14,473 bases of DNA from Endomicrobium sp. (GTDB lineage Bacteria > Elusimicrobiota > Endomicrobiia > Endomicrobiales > Endomicrobiaceae). The stretch spans positions 1-14,473 of the forward strand of contig JAISLV010000111.1 of the NCBI GenBank assembly GCA_031277075.1, written 5' to 3'. Positions within the stretch are counted from its first letter, which is position 1. Every line of letters starts with the position of its first letter. Positions 1 to 7,496 of this stretch are shown here, piece by piece. Made by a program: the position numbers and the translations under genes. The notes beneath the pieces are model-generated. The model saw only the letters and a program-made list of their open reading frames with translations. It was not told the DNA's origin and ran no database searches.

Positions 1-998
1 GTTTAGCTATATACTCTTGCCCCGCAATTTCTATGATTGCTGTTCGTAAAACCTCTAATCTACGAACAAATCTCTTTATGCTTATCTTTGTTCTTTCTTG
101 TATGTATCTGCAAATCCCCTATGCCGCAAAACATACCGTTAAATGCGCCTCTATACTGTCTCTTGTTTGGTGAAATATCGGACGCGCTTTTAAATCGCTC
201 TTTGTCATACTGAAACTCTTTTAAGTCTAAATTCTCTCCGCTCATTATTCCCGCATTAGCTGCCACCGTCAATTCTTTTACCCCGCATCTCTTGCGAAAT
301 TCTTTCAACACAGGCAACAGCGTCTTTGTTTCTGCCTTATTGCCTTCAAAGCTATTTATTCCCAATGGAAACCCTTTCTCATCTACCAACAATCCTACCA
401 CTATCTGCGGCTCTAGTCTTCTTTCTTTACTAAATCCTCTCTTCTTGTATTCATCTTCCTTATCTATTTCAAAATATAGCGTCGTAACATCATACAACAG
501 CAAACTCGCTCGCTTGAGCTTTGCATACTTTATAAATCCTTCCGTTATCTTCTCTATATAATTTAATCGTATTACTCTTCTCAAACAACGCCAGATGCTG
601 CTATCCGACGGAAAATCTAATCCAAGATTATCAAGTATTTCTACTGTCTCAAGCTTTGATGCAGGCTCTATTATCCTCGCTAGCGTTATCTGCTTAAATA
701 CTTCATCTTCTATCTCTTTTATTTTTAACTTGTCATATATTTCACCAAGCGTGTCATACAGATATTTCGAATACGACTTCAGATGTATTATCGCGCTATC
801 CTGCTTTTCTCCAAATCCTGCAAACTTTAACTCCTCTTGATCCCTATCCCTCAGCCTTTCTTGCGCTAACGCCATATACATCTTTAACTCTTTTTCGCTA
901 TGGGCTACCCCTATATGCTCTACTCCTAGCCTCTCTCTTCCTTCTTTGCTTACTATCTTAACGCAAATACTGTTTTTTCTTTCTTCTTTTCTTTGCAT
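1..998 (-). pseudogene. Decayed IS1634-like (IS4-superfamily) DDE transposase, window-truncated
   Basis: This is a DDE transposase remnant that would have moved its own insertion sequence. The 5' part (998 down to about 220) keeps the family pattern: the first catalytic Asp in LLYDVTTLYFE (D170), then PQIVVGLLVDEKGFPLG and FEGN. The second catalytic Asp, normally in a VADAG-type motif, is Asn here (VAANAG, N248, codon AAT at 255-257). After about residue 259 the open frame, which stops at 60, no longer resembles the family. Shifting by one base restores a typical C-terminus: SMTKSDLKARPIFHQTRDSI (with the presumed catalytic Glu just after, in IEAH), then a TAG at 119-121 where Leu is expected, then RYIQERTKISIKRFVRRLEV and LRTAIIEIAGQEYIAK to the window edge. 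The stretch normally lying between these blocks is missing, so an internal deletion with frame change is inferred near 215-225. The N-terminus may also carry a small frame error near 965-1010. Family assignment is from remembered motifs. Confidence 0.88.
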
Positions 999-1050
999 AT
1001 ATATCTTTTCATTAGCCTATTTTATAAAACTTCCATATTTGGCGACCACT
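1..1050 (-). mobile_element. Partial insertion sequence, IS1634-like, right boundary approximate
   Basis: The element comprises the transposase remnant plus a short upstream region. In this family the terminal inverted repeat usually lies within about 100 bases of the transposase start, so the end probably falls between about 1030 and 1080. A TATAAAAT-like box on the minus strand (about 1018-1025) could be the old transposase promoter. The other end lies before the window, so no terminal inverted repeat or target duplication can be matched and the boundary is only an estimate. The element sits just beyond the terminator of the tRNA-Leu unit, so the tRNA was not disrupted. Confidence 0.55.
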
Positions 1051-1120
1051 TTTAACTCTCTTTTATATATAAATATCTCAAAAAAATGACAAAGCGGGAA
1101 AGTCAGGGTTTAATCCTGTA

Positions 1121-1147
1121 AAATAAAAAAACCGCCCGCAAGGGCGG
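1121..1147 (-). terminator. Intrinsic terminator of the tRNA-Leu transcript
   Basis: On the minus strand a perfect 6-bp GC-only stem CCGCCC/GGGCGG (1142-1147 with 1132-1137) closes a TTGC tetraloop. Seven T residues (1125-1131) follow, then ATTT. It starts 20 bases after the encoded CCA of the tRNA. The stem is symmetric, but the plus-strand flank (AACTTTT) is a weaker T tract, so its main action should be on the minus strand. Confidence 0.88.
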
Positions 1148-1167
1148 AACTTTTAAGGTTTTTAAAA

Positions 1168-1256
1168 TGGTGCCGAGGGCGGGAATTGAACCCGCACGCC
1201 GCCTAAGCAACTTGAGATTTTGAGTCTCACGCGTCTGCCAGTTCCGCCACCTCGGC
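1168..1256 (-). tRNA. tRNA-Leu (anticodon CAA, reads UUG), CCA encoded
   Basis: The transcript begins GCCGAGG and ends CCTCGGC-A-CCA, giving a perfect 7-bp acceptor stem with an encoded CCA at 1168-1170. The anticodon arm is TGAGA-CTCAAAA-TCTCA, with U33 and anticodon CAA. The long variable arm folds as GTTGC/GCGGC, as expected for class II leucine tRNAs. The T arm is GCGGG-TTCAATT-CCCGC. The D arm contains GGCGGAACTGGCAGACGC. All arms are intact, so it should be functional. A promoter lies upstream and an intrinsic terminator downstream, making it a single-tRNA transcription unit. Confidence 0.97.
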
Positions 1257-1287
1257 TCAAAAACCAAACAACTAAAAAAGAGAAATT

Positions 1288-1317
1288 ATTCTATAAAATT
1301 AATAGCTTCCCCGTCAA
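1288..1317 (-). promoter_or_regulatory. Sigma-70-type promoter for tRNA-Leu
   Basis: On the minus strand TTGACG (1312-1317) is followed after 18 bases by TAGAAT (1288-1293), each matching the consensus in 5 of 6 positions. This places the start of transcription near 1280, about 25 bases before the mature 5' end of the tRNA at 1256. An overlapping TATAGA with 16-base spacing is a weaker alternative for the -10 box. The promoter lies in the 173-base gap after addB. Confidence 0.7.
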
Positions 1318-1429
1318 ATTTTTTTACGCTTTTTTTACAAAAGGTCTTTAAAAACGTATACTGCTTGCAATTCCCGTAAATTTGGATTATATCCCATAGG
1401 CGCGTTTAAACGATTTAACGGGCGTTTTT

Positions 1430-4222
1430 TTAGCGGCAAAGGTAAAAATACTTGCAGGTTTTGCAGGCGGGCGCGTCGTCGGCGTCAAATTCAAAAAAAT
1501 CGCCGCCGTTTATTTCGTCAAGTATAAATTTTATCATTTCAACGCATTTTTCATATTCGCCCTCTTGCATTGGGAACTCTTTTAGCGCGCCTTTCTTAAC
1601 GTCGTATAAACAACAGCTTGAAACGAAACTTTTCTCTTCTTTTTCAAAAATATATTTGTATAGCGGAAGCTGCAGCGACTCGGCGGCTTTTTTGATATTT
1701 TTTCTGCTAAGCTCCGACGTAATTTCTTCAAATCTCGCCTTTATCAGGCGTTCAGGGACAGAACCTGTTTTATAATCCAAAATTATTCTGTCTTTGCCTA
1801 CGGCGTCAACTCTGTCAATTACGCACTCAAGTTTGTATAAGCCCGACTGCGTTTCTATTTCCGACAAATATTTTTTTTCGCAAACCTCTATAAAATCGTA
1901 TTCCCTTTCTTTTTCGCGTTCTAAAAAATTTTCAAGCCTGTAATCTAAGACTTTTTTAATTAAAAAAGCGTCTTCGCGCAGTTTTAAATTAAACGAGCCG
2001 TCAAATTGCCCGCTTAATTCCTGCAAATAAAATTTTTTAAATTCCGCTCCTTTAAGCTCTTCGCGTTTAAATCCTCTATGAAAAACAGTCCGTAAAAAAT
2101 TGTGTATGAAAATCCCAATATCTGCCGAAGACGCTTCTTCGCCTACAACGTCGGCTTCGTCAAGTCCTAAAACGTATCTGAAATAAAATTCAAGCCCGCA
2201 TCTTAAATAAGCGTCTATTTTGCTGTTAGAATATTTCAAGTTTTTAAGAAAACTTTTTATTTCGTCTGTTTTTTTGTATTTTCTTTTTTCTTCTTTTTTC
2301 GCGTTTATTTCGGGCGTTATCAAACTTTTGACTTTTACGGCGTCTATACCGTTGCTTGAAAACTGTTTTTGCCAAATCAGCTTTTCTATAAAACGGCTTC
2401 TTTCCTCTTTTGAGTTCTGCGGGTATATAAGCCTTACTTTTTTTGCGCCTGCGGTTATTCTTTGAAAATGATATTTTTGAATTTCCAGCTCTTTTTTTGC
2501 CATTTCTATGCCCAAAGCAAACATTATGTCTTTGGGAATCAAAGGCGATTCTTTTTTTGCGGCGGGAAGAGCCGAGTCGGTCATAGAAACTATAAAAACG
2601 TTCTCAAAAGAAAGATTTCTGGCTTCCAAAAAACCTAAAACTTGCAAGCCTTTCAGCGGAGAACCGGGCAAACTCAAATGAATATTTGAAATTAAAGTTT
2701 TAAAAATATTTAAAACGTCTTCTTTCTCAAAACGCATTTGAGACGCTTCCCCGCTTTTTAAACTTTTTGCGGCGTCTAAAAGAGCCGACGCGCTTTGGGC
2801 GTTTAAAGGATAGCTTTGCGCCACGCTGTAAGACGTTAATTCCCGCAAAAAACTTTCTAAAGTCTGAGAAAAAAGAAACAAAGTGTCCGCTTTTTCCCAA
2901 ACGCAAAATAAAAGGTTAAAAATCTCTTTTAGCGTTTCTATAACGCGTTCTTTGCCGAGCGGTTTCCACGCTTGCGACGCGGAAGCGCAGACGTCTTGTA
3001 TCAGCTCTTCGTTTTCGTAAATTTCGTTGAATTCAAAAAATATTTTGCCGCTTAAAGCGGTTTTTGAAGATAAAGACAAACTCCGCTCAATTTTATGCGC
3101 GGCTATTCTTGTAACTGAAGCGTCGGCAAAAAAACGCATATTTTTTACCAGAGGATTGGTTAAAACCGCAATGGCGTCTTTTGCGTAATAACGCCCGCCT
3201 TTCCTTGAAAGCTGCGCTTGAATTATTGAATTTATCAAAGCAAAAACGGACGTTTTTGAAGCGGGATAGCCCGCAGAGACGTTATAATTTTGAGTAAGAG
3301 ACGAGATCTCTGAAATTATTGACGGGAGTTCTTTTGCAAGAGGAACTATCACGGCGGTCTTTGAAAGTTCTTCTTCTTTTAAATCCGCAAGAAGATTTTT
3401 AAGAAGCAGCCCTTGCGACTGTCCGTCGTAAGCGCTAAATATCTGCAAGTCGTTTTCGGTTTTTTCGCCGCCGCGCCAAACGGGGATTTTCTCGCCGAAA
3501 TATTCGTATATTTTTGAAAGCTCGCCGTAGACGCTGGGGTCGCCTTGAATTACGACCGTAAGTTTTCCTAAATCGTAAATTTTCTTATAGACCTCAAGCT
3601 CGCTTTTATGCAGATAAAAAGGAGCGAGCAAAATTATTTTGTCAAAATGCTCTTTTAAATTTTGCGTTTGGGCTTTGGCGGCTTTAAGATAAGTCATGCC
3701 TTTTGTAATTCTGTTTGCGTCTTTGCAAATTTTGTGAAAAGAATTTCTGATTTGAAAAATATTTTTTAAAAGCTCGTTAATGTTTTCAGGCACGTCATAG
3801 CCTATGTCGGCGTTAGCTTTAATATTTTTCAAACGTTCTTCCGATACGTTTTCCAAGTCCAACTGTTCAATAAAAGATAAAATTTCAAAAGCCCAAGGCA
3901 AAAATTGCGCAAAGCGTTTTCGCCCTTTTAACAGCGGTGAAAAATCGCGCTTCGTTATTTCAAAAATAACATAGGCGGCTTCTATGTCGGATATTTTTAA
4001 ATAAGTTCCGACGGCGGCAAAGTATTCTATAAAACTCTCGTTTGTAAAAAAACGAGGCGGCAAAAAAGGCTTGCCGAGCTTTTCAAAAAGCGCTTTTTTA
4101 AGAAATAAAGACGGTCTTTTGCCGCCGCTTACTACGGCGCAAGCGCCGCCGGATTTAACAATATAATCCGCGACAAAAGAAATGATATTTTCAGACGCTG
4201 AAATGTTTATTATCTCGCTCAT
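1430..4222 (-). CDS. addB: AddB-type ATP-dependent nuclease subunit (PD-(D/E)XK, Fe-S)
   Basis: Predicted AddB-like subunit (930 aa) of a cytoplasmic helicase-nuclease that resects double-strand breaks for RecA-dependent repair. The C-terminal third is a RecB-type nuclease domain. It shows H707 in GIFIHNFLR, D803 in VIDRVDA, D816-Y-K818 in ILDYKTG and a QxxxY motif (Q851, Y855). The AddB Fe-S pattern is complete: C674 (YLRCGLEFY), then C920-x2-C923-x5-C929 at the extreme C-terminus. Residues 525-555 (LGFLEARNLSFENVFIVSMT) resemble the motif V region of the degenerate helicase core. I see no Walker A lysine motif near the N-terminus (SGGKRPSLFL instead), so ATP hydrolysis by this chain is unlikely. 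The ATG overlaps the addA stop as ATGA, and AGAGAGG at 4236-4242 is a possible ribosome site with a long 13-base spacing. The sequence is divergent, so addB is assigned by architecture; RexB-like or generic PD-(D/E)XK family protein are alternative names. Confidence 0.87.
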   Translation of the reverse strand: MSEIINISASENIISFVADYIVKSGGACAVVSGGKRPSLFLKKALFEKLGKPFLPPRFFTNESFIEYFAAVGTYLKISDIEAAYVIFEITKRDFSPLLKGRKRFAQFLPWAFEILSFIEQLDLENVSEERLKNIKANADIGYDVPENINELLKNIFQIRNSFHKICKDANRITKGMTYLKAAKAQTQNLKEHFDKIILLAPFYLHKSELEVYKKIYDLGKLTVVIQGDPSVYGELSKIYEYFGEKIPVWRGGEKTENDLQIFSAYDGQSQGLLLKNLLADLKEEELSKTAVIVPLAKELPSIISEISSLTQNYNVSAGYPASKTSVFALINSIIQAQLSRKGGRYYAKDAIAVLTNPLVKNMRFFADASVTRIAAHKIERSLSLSSKTALSGKIFFEFNEIYENEELIQDVCASASQAWKPLGKERVIETLKEIFNLLFCVWEKADTLFLFSQTLESFLRELTSYSVAQSYPLNAQSASALLDAAKSLKSGEASQMRFEKEDVLNIFKTLISNIHLSLPGSPLKGLQVLGFLEARNLSFENVFIVSMTDSALPAAKKESPLIPKDIMFALGIEMAKKELEIQKYHFQRITAGAKKVRLIYPQNSKEERSRFIEKLIWQKQFSSNGIDAVKVKSLITPEINAKKEEKRKYKKTDEIKSFLKNLKYSNSKIDAYLRCGLEFYFRYVLGLDEADVVGEEASSADIGIFIHNFLRTVFHRGFKREELKGAEFKKFYLQELSGQFDGSFNLKLREDAFLIKKVLDYRLENFLEREKEREYDFIEVCEKKYLSEIETQSGLYKLECVIDRVDAVGKDRIILDYKTGSVPERLIKARFEEITSELSRKNIKKAAESLQLPLYKYIFEKEEKSFVSSCCLYDVKKGALKEFPMQEGEYEKCVEMIKFILDEINGGDFFEFDADDAPACKTCKYFYLCR

Positions 4223-7200
4223 ATTACCGATAAAACCTCTCTTGCGCCAATATCTGCTATATAAGCGCCGATTTTCTTATCGGGGTAAATACGGCTGACG
4301 ACCTCAGCGTAATTTCTCACCTGTTTAAATTTTTCTTCTTTTGCAAAAAGAGAACTCTTAAAATCCGCGATTATAATTTCATCGGGCAGGACAATCAATT
4401 TGTCAATTCTCAACGAAACTCCGTTTTCGCCTATTACTTCCCTTTCATTTGATATCTCGTCTTCTTTATATAAAAACAGTTTTAATATCTCGCCGTTTTC
4501 AAACAGGGCGGCAAGCTCCTCTTTGAGCCAAGTTACGTCTTGCAAAGCGAATTTGTTTTTTGCAGCAGCTATTGCCGCGTCAATTTCAAAACTAATATCC
4601 TTTCCAAGAAGACTTACGACGTTTGAAAGAGCAAAATGCAAAATGTTTCCCTTCTTTTTGTTCTCGTTAAACTCCGAGATTTCAATATCCGGCGAGGCGA
4701 AATTTTTTAAAACGTCTCTATAGCCCGACAAACAAACGTCTTTTACGCATCTAGAATCTTCGTCTTTTTTAAGAGCGTAATTTTCTTTTGTCCCAGCTTT
4801 TATGTTTTTTCCGCCCAAAAGCGCTATCGCCGCGTTATTTGACGCGCCCGCTTTTTGCGCGGCGATAGCGTATATTTCGCACTCGGCTCTCGTCATAGCC
4901 ACGTATAAAACATTTAGCTCCGCAAGCAAAAACTCCGCTTTTTCATCGTCATATACGCCTTTAAGTTCCGGCGAAAATTTCGCCGCGTCTTTTGAAAGAT
5001 AAACGAGCTTCAAAGAGTTTTGTTCTTCCATAAAAAAAGGATTTTCAGTTTTAGACGAAGCAAGAGCCAAAAAAGGAATAATCGCTACGGGAAACTGAAG
5101 CCCTTTAGCTTTGTGAACGGTCGTCACAGTTATCGCGTCTTTTGAGGAATTTATCACAAACAGCGACGGGTCGTCGTCTCTTAAAGATTTAAAATAGTCT
5201 GAAAACGTTTTTAATCCGCAAAGCTGAGTTTCGTTTTCAAAATCTTTTATAAGCTCTAAAAACCTCATGACAAACGCTTTTGACGGCGGAAAATTTTCAA
5301 CTATTTTAAATTTTTCAAGTATGGAAATCAAAAGTTCGTAGACGGGAACAAAACCCGATTTTACAAAAAAACTTTCAAAATATTCGTCCCAAATATTTTT
5401 ATATGAATTCCTAAAATCTATATAAAAAGTTTCGCAAGAGGCGGTTTTATTATGCAAAAATAAAAAATTTAAAATTTCATCGCTTAACATATCCGTAGTT
5501 TTTAAAAAAATATCTCCCGTGATAAAAGAAGCGAAAGACAATGAGTCCGTAGGCGAAGCGATAAATTCCATAAACGAAAAAATCTGCTTTATTATATTAT
5601 TGTTTTTTAGGCTTAAAGTTTGCGGCGAATTTACGTTAAGACCGCGTTCTAATATCCAAGACCCGGCGGTAAGCGTCTGCGCGTTTGTTCTGCATAAAAC
5701 CGCGATGTCTTTTTGATTAAATCTCGTTAAAATTTCGTCGAGGAAAGCGTTAAATTTCTCTTTTGCGGCGCTATCTGAAGCGTCTTTTGGCATTATTTCA
5801 ATTTCAACGTATCCTTTGTCTTTTTCAGGTTTATGAGCCTGTTTTGAAGACGAATAAATCCGCGCGATATCGCCGTAGTCGCGCCCGTCTTTATTAATTT
5901 CGTCCGCAAAGCGCGTTAGATTTTCTGACGAAAAAATCTTATTGTTGAAATTTACGATTTCCAAATGACTTCTGTAATTTTGATTGAGAAAAACGACCGC
6001 TGCGCTAAAGCTTGAAAATTCATTCACAGCTTTATAAAATATAGACGAATTCCCGCCTCTAAAATCGTAAATAGCCTGTTTTGCGTCGCCGACGTAAAAA
6101 AAGGTTCCCCCGTTTGAAAGACTTTCTTCCAAAAATCTTTTTATCCCCGACCACTGAACTGAATTGGTGTCTTGGAATTCGTCTATTAAAAAATGTTTGT
6201 ATTTTTCGGACAATCTGTAATAAATTTCAGGCAGTGTAAAGGCAGGGTCTTTAAAAAGCGAAAAAGTTTTTTTATTTATTTCGTTTAAAAAAACAAGCTC
6301 GTCCTTTTTAGCGCGCAAATCAAATTCTTTGCTTACGTCTTCGTAAATTTCACAATAAACCGAGTAATAATTTTTTGCGTAAAACGCGCAAAGTTCGGAT
6401 ATTTGCGCGCTTATTTCTTCCCAAAGAGCGTTTGCCTCAAAATTGATTTCTGCGTCTTTTAAATATTTAATCTCAGAATTGGCAAATTTTGCAGGAATAT
6501 CGATTTTGCAAAGCCTAGAAATTCCGAGTTCCCTTCCTCCAGAGACTATTTTCTCAACGTCTTTAACATATTGCGAATGGATTTTAAGTTTTGTAAATTT
6601 CTCTTTAAACAACAATATTTTATCGTAAATTTCTCCGCTTCTTTTGTAAAGCTCTTTTTGAAAATCGTTTTTAAGGTAAGATATGTTTTTGCCGGAATTT
6701 GAAGACTTGTTAAAAACTTTCGACGCCTCTTTAAAAATATCGTTTTTAGGAAACCAGCCCGACTTTTCAACCAGCAAATACTGCTTTATATAACTTTCAA
6801 GCAAAGCGCGGGTTTTGGATGATTTGAGGGCGGTTTCAATAAAAGAATCAAGCGCGAACATAAGATTTTGCGAATAGTCGTCTTCTATTTTAAAGTTCGG
6901 CGACAATCCCAAATTTATAGCGCAGGCTTTTAAAATTCTGTTTTTAAAACTGTCTATAGTGCTTATGTTAAAATCGTCGTAATTTTCTAAAATCTCGTCT
7001 AAAATTTTTACGCTTTTTTCTTTTATAGCGCTTTTAGAAAGGTTTAAGCCTTCAAAAATATTTTCCGTATCAAGCGACAAAGCGGCTTTTTTTAGATAAT
7101 AAATCACCCTGCTTTTCATCTCTAAAGCGGCTTTGTTTGCAAAAGTTACGGCGATAATATTTTTTACTCGGGTTTGCCCGGAAGGTTCAAAAAGAAGAGA

Positions 7201-7284
7201 AATATAGCGTTTTGCAAGACTGTAAGTTTTTCCTGCGCCCGCAGAAGCCTCTATGGATATAATTTGCTTTTTATTTTCATTCAC
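4219..7284 (-). CDS. addA: AddA-type UvrD/RecB-family helicase-nuclease subunit
   Basis: SF1A DNA helicase with a C-terminal nuclease domain (1021 aa), partner of the overlapping AddB in double-strand-break processing. The helicase motifs are intact: Walker A EASAGAGKT (12-20), Ia IIAVTFANKAALEMKSR (43-59), II FLIDEFQDT (365-373), III YVGDAKQAIYDFRGG (397-411), IV NQNYRS (434-439), V VTTVHKAKGLQFP (720-732) and VI LNVLYVAMTRA (790-800). The nuclease domain shows H883, D961 in RIDKL, D974-F-K976 in IIADFKSS, and a QxxxY motif (Q988, Y992). It is somewhat shorter than the roughly 1230-aa AddA of Firmicutes. The start is GTG (7282-7284): Walker A lies only 11 residues in, and a TAG precedes the GTG in frame by 12 bases, so no earlier start is possible. 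The ribosome site is weak (AGAGCGG-like), suggesting modest expression. Confidence 0.93.
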   Translation of the reverse strand: MNENKKQIISIEASAGAGKTYSLAKRYISLLFEPSGQTRVKNIIAVTFANKAALEMKSRVIYYLKKAALSLDTENIFEGLNLSKSAIKEKSVKILDEILENYDDFNISTIDSFKNRILKACAINLGLSPNFKIEDDYSQNLMFALDSFIETALKSSKTRALLESYIKQYLLVEKSGWFPKNDIFKEASKVFNKSSNSGKNISYLKNDFQKELYKRSGEIYDKILLFKEKFTKLKIHSQYVKDVEKIVSGGRELGISRLCKIDIPAKFANSEIKYLKDAEINFEANALWEEISAQISELCAFYAKNYYSVYCEIYEDVSKEFDLRAKKDELVFLNEINKKTFSLFKDPAFTLPEIYYRLSEKYKHFLIDEFQDTNSVQWSGIKRFLEESLSNGGTFFYVGDAKQAIYDFRGGNSSIFYKAVNEFSSFSAAVVFLNQNYRSHLEIVNFNNKIFSSENLTRFADEINKDGRDYGDIARIYSSSKQAHKPEKDKGYVEIEIMPKDASDSAAKEKFNAFLDEILTRFNQKDIAVLCRTNAQTLTAGSWILERGLNVNSPQTLSLKNNNIIKQIFSFMEFIASPTDSLSFASFITGDIFLKTTDMLSDEILNFLFLHNKTASCETFYIDFRNSYKNIWDEYFESFFVKSGFVPVYELLISILEKFKIVENFPPSKAFVMRFLELIKDFENETQLCGLKTFSDYFKSLRDDDPSLFVINSSKDAITVTTVHKAKGLQFPVAIIPFLALASSKTENPFFMEEQNSLKLVYLSKDAAKFSPELKGVYDDEKAEFLLAELNVLYVAMTRAECEIYAIAAQKAGASNNAAIALLGGKNIKAGTKENYALKKDEDSRCVKDVCLSGYRDVLKNFASPDIEISEFNENKKKGNILHFALSNVVSLLGKDISFEIDAAIAAAKNKFALQDVTWLKEELAALFENGEILKLFLYKEDEISNEREVIGENGVSLRIDKLIVLPDEIIIADFKSSLFAKEEKFKQVRNYAEVVSRIYPDKKIGAYIADIGAREVLSVI

Positions 7285-7496
7285 CGCAAAACCGCTCTAA
7301 AACGACTTGTTTTTAACATCTATAAACAGCCGCGCTGTCAGACGTCTATAGTGTTTGTAATTTAGGCGCGTTTTAATACATGCTCGTCATTTGCTTCAAA
7401 TTTTGATAAAAGGGGAATTAACGGCAACTGCTATCAACAATATATTTTCATTGTCTTTTTTAATGTTGTCAGCCGTCAAAGGCTATAGCGCTATTT
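7285..7496. other. Intergenic spacer between RND permease 1 and addA
   Basis: This is a 212-base non-coding gap. There is no convincing minus-strand terminator after the permease stop: the 10-bp palindrome ATAGCGCTAT (about 7487-7496) and an AGCC/GGCT hairpin (about 7471-7484) are not followed by a T run on that strand. A weak promoter-like pair for addA is TTGACG (7474-7479) with GACAAT 18 bases on; I do not rely on it. addA could therefore be reached by read-through from the RND genes. The spacer also holds one copy of a repeat shared with the spacer at 10728-10997. Confidence 0.6.
7401..7427 (+). repeat. Intergenic repeat, copy A
   Basis: The stretch from TTTTGATAAAAG through GGGAATTAACGG-CAA is repeated in the same orientation at 10829-10856 with two substitutions and one inserted base. 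Both copies lie between genes and neither is in a credible reading frame. It is probably a member of a dispersed intergenic family. The conserved core is GGGAATTAACGG. Confidence 0.65.

Noticed and set aside
292..840. Two plus-strand open frames (292-561 and 595-840)
   Set aside because: They lie antisense to the transposase, are serine-rich in the manner of reverse-complement shadows, and have no family resemblance.
1030..1120. Terminal inverted repeat of the insertion sequence (GTGGTCGCCA region) and a CAGG/CCTG hairpin at about 1104-1118
   Set aside because: The opposite end of the element is outside the window, so no inverted repeat can be paired; the hairpin has only 4 bp.
1400..1431. 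Plus-strand terminator-like hairpin followed by seven T at the 3' end of addB
   Set aside because: The stem needs several bulges and there is no plus-strand gene to terminate; on the minus strand there is no T run, so it is not an addB terminator.
7174..7365. Plus-strand open frame across the addA start and spacer
   Set aside because: Most of it is antisense to the addA Walker A region; no ribosome site or homology recognised.
7450..7480. TTGACG with GACAAT as a promoter for addA
   Set aside because: The -10 box matches only 4 of 6 positions and the site is about 190 bases from the start codon; too weak to list as a feature.
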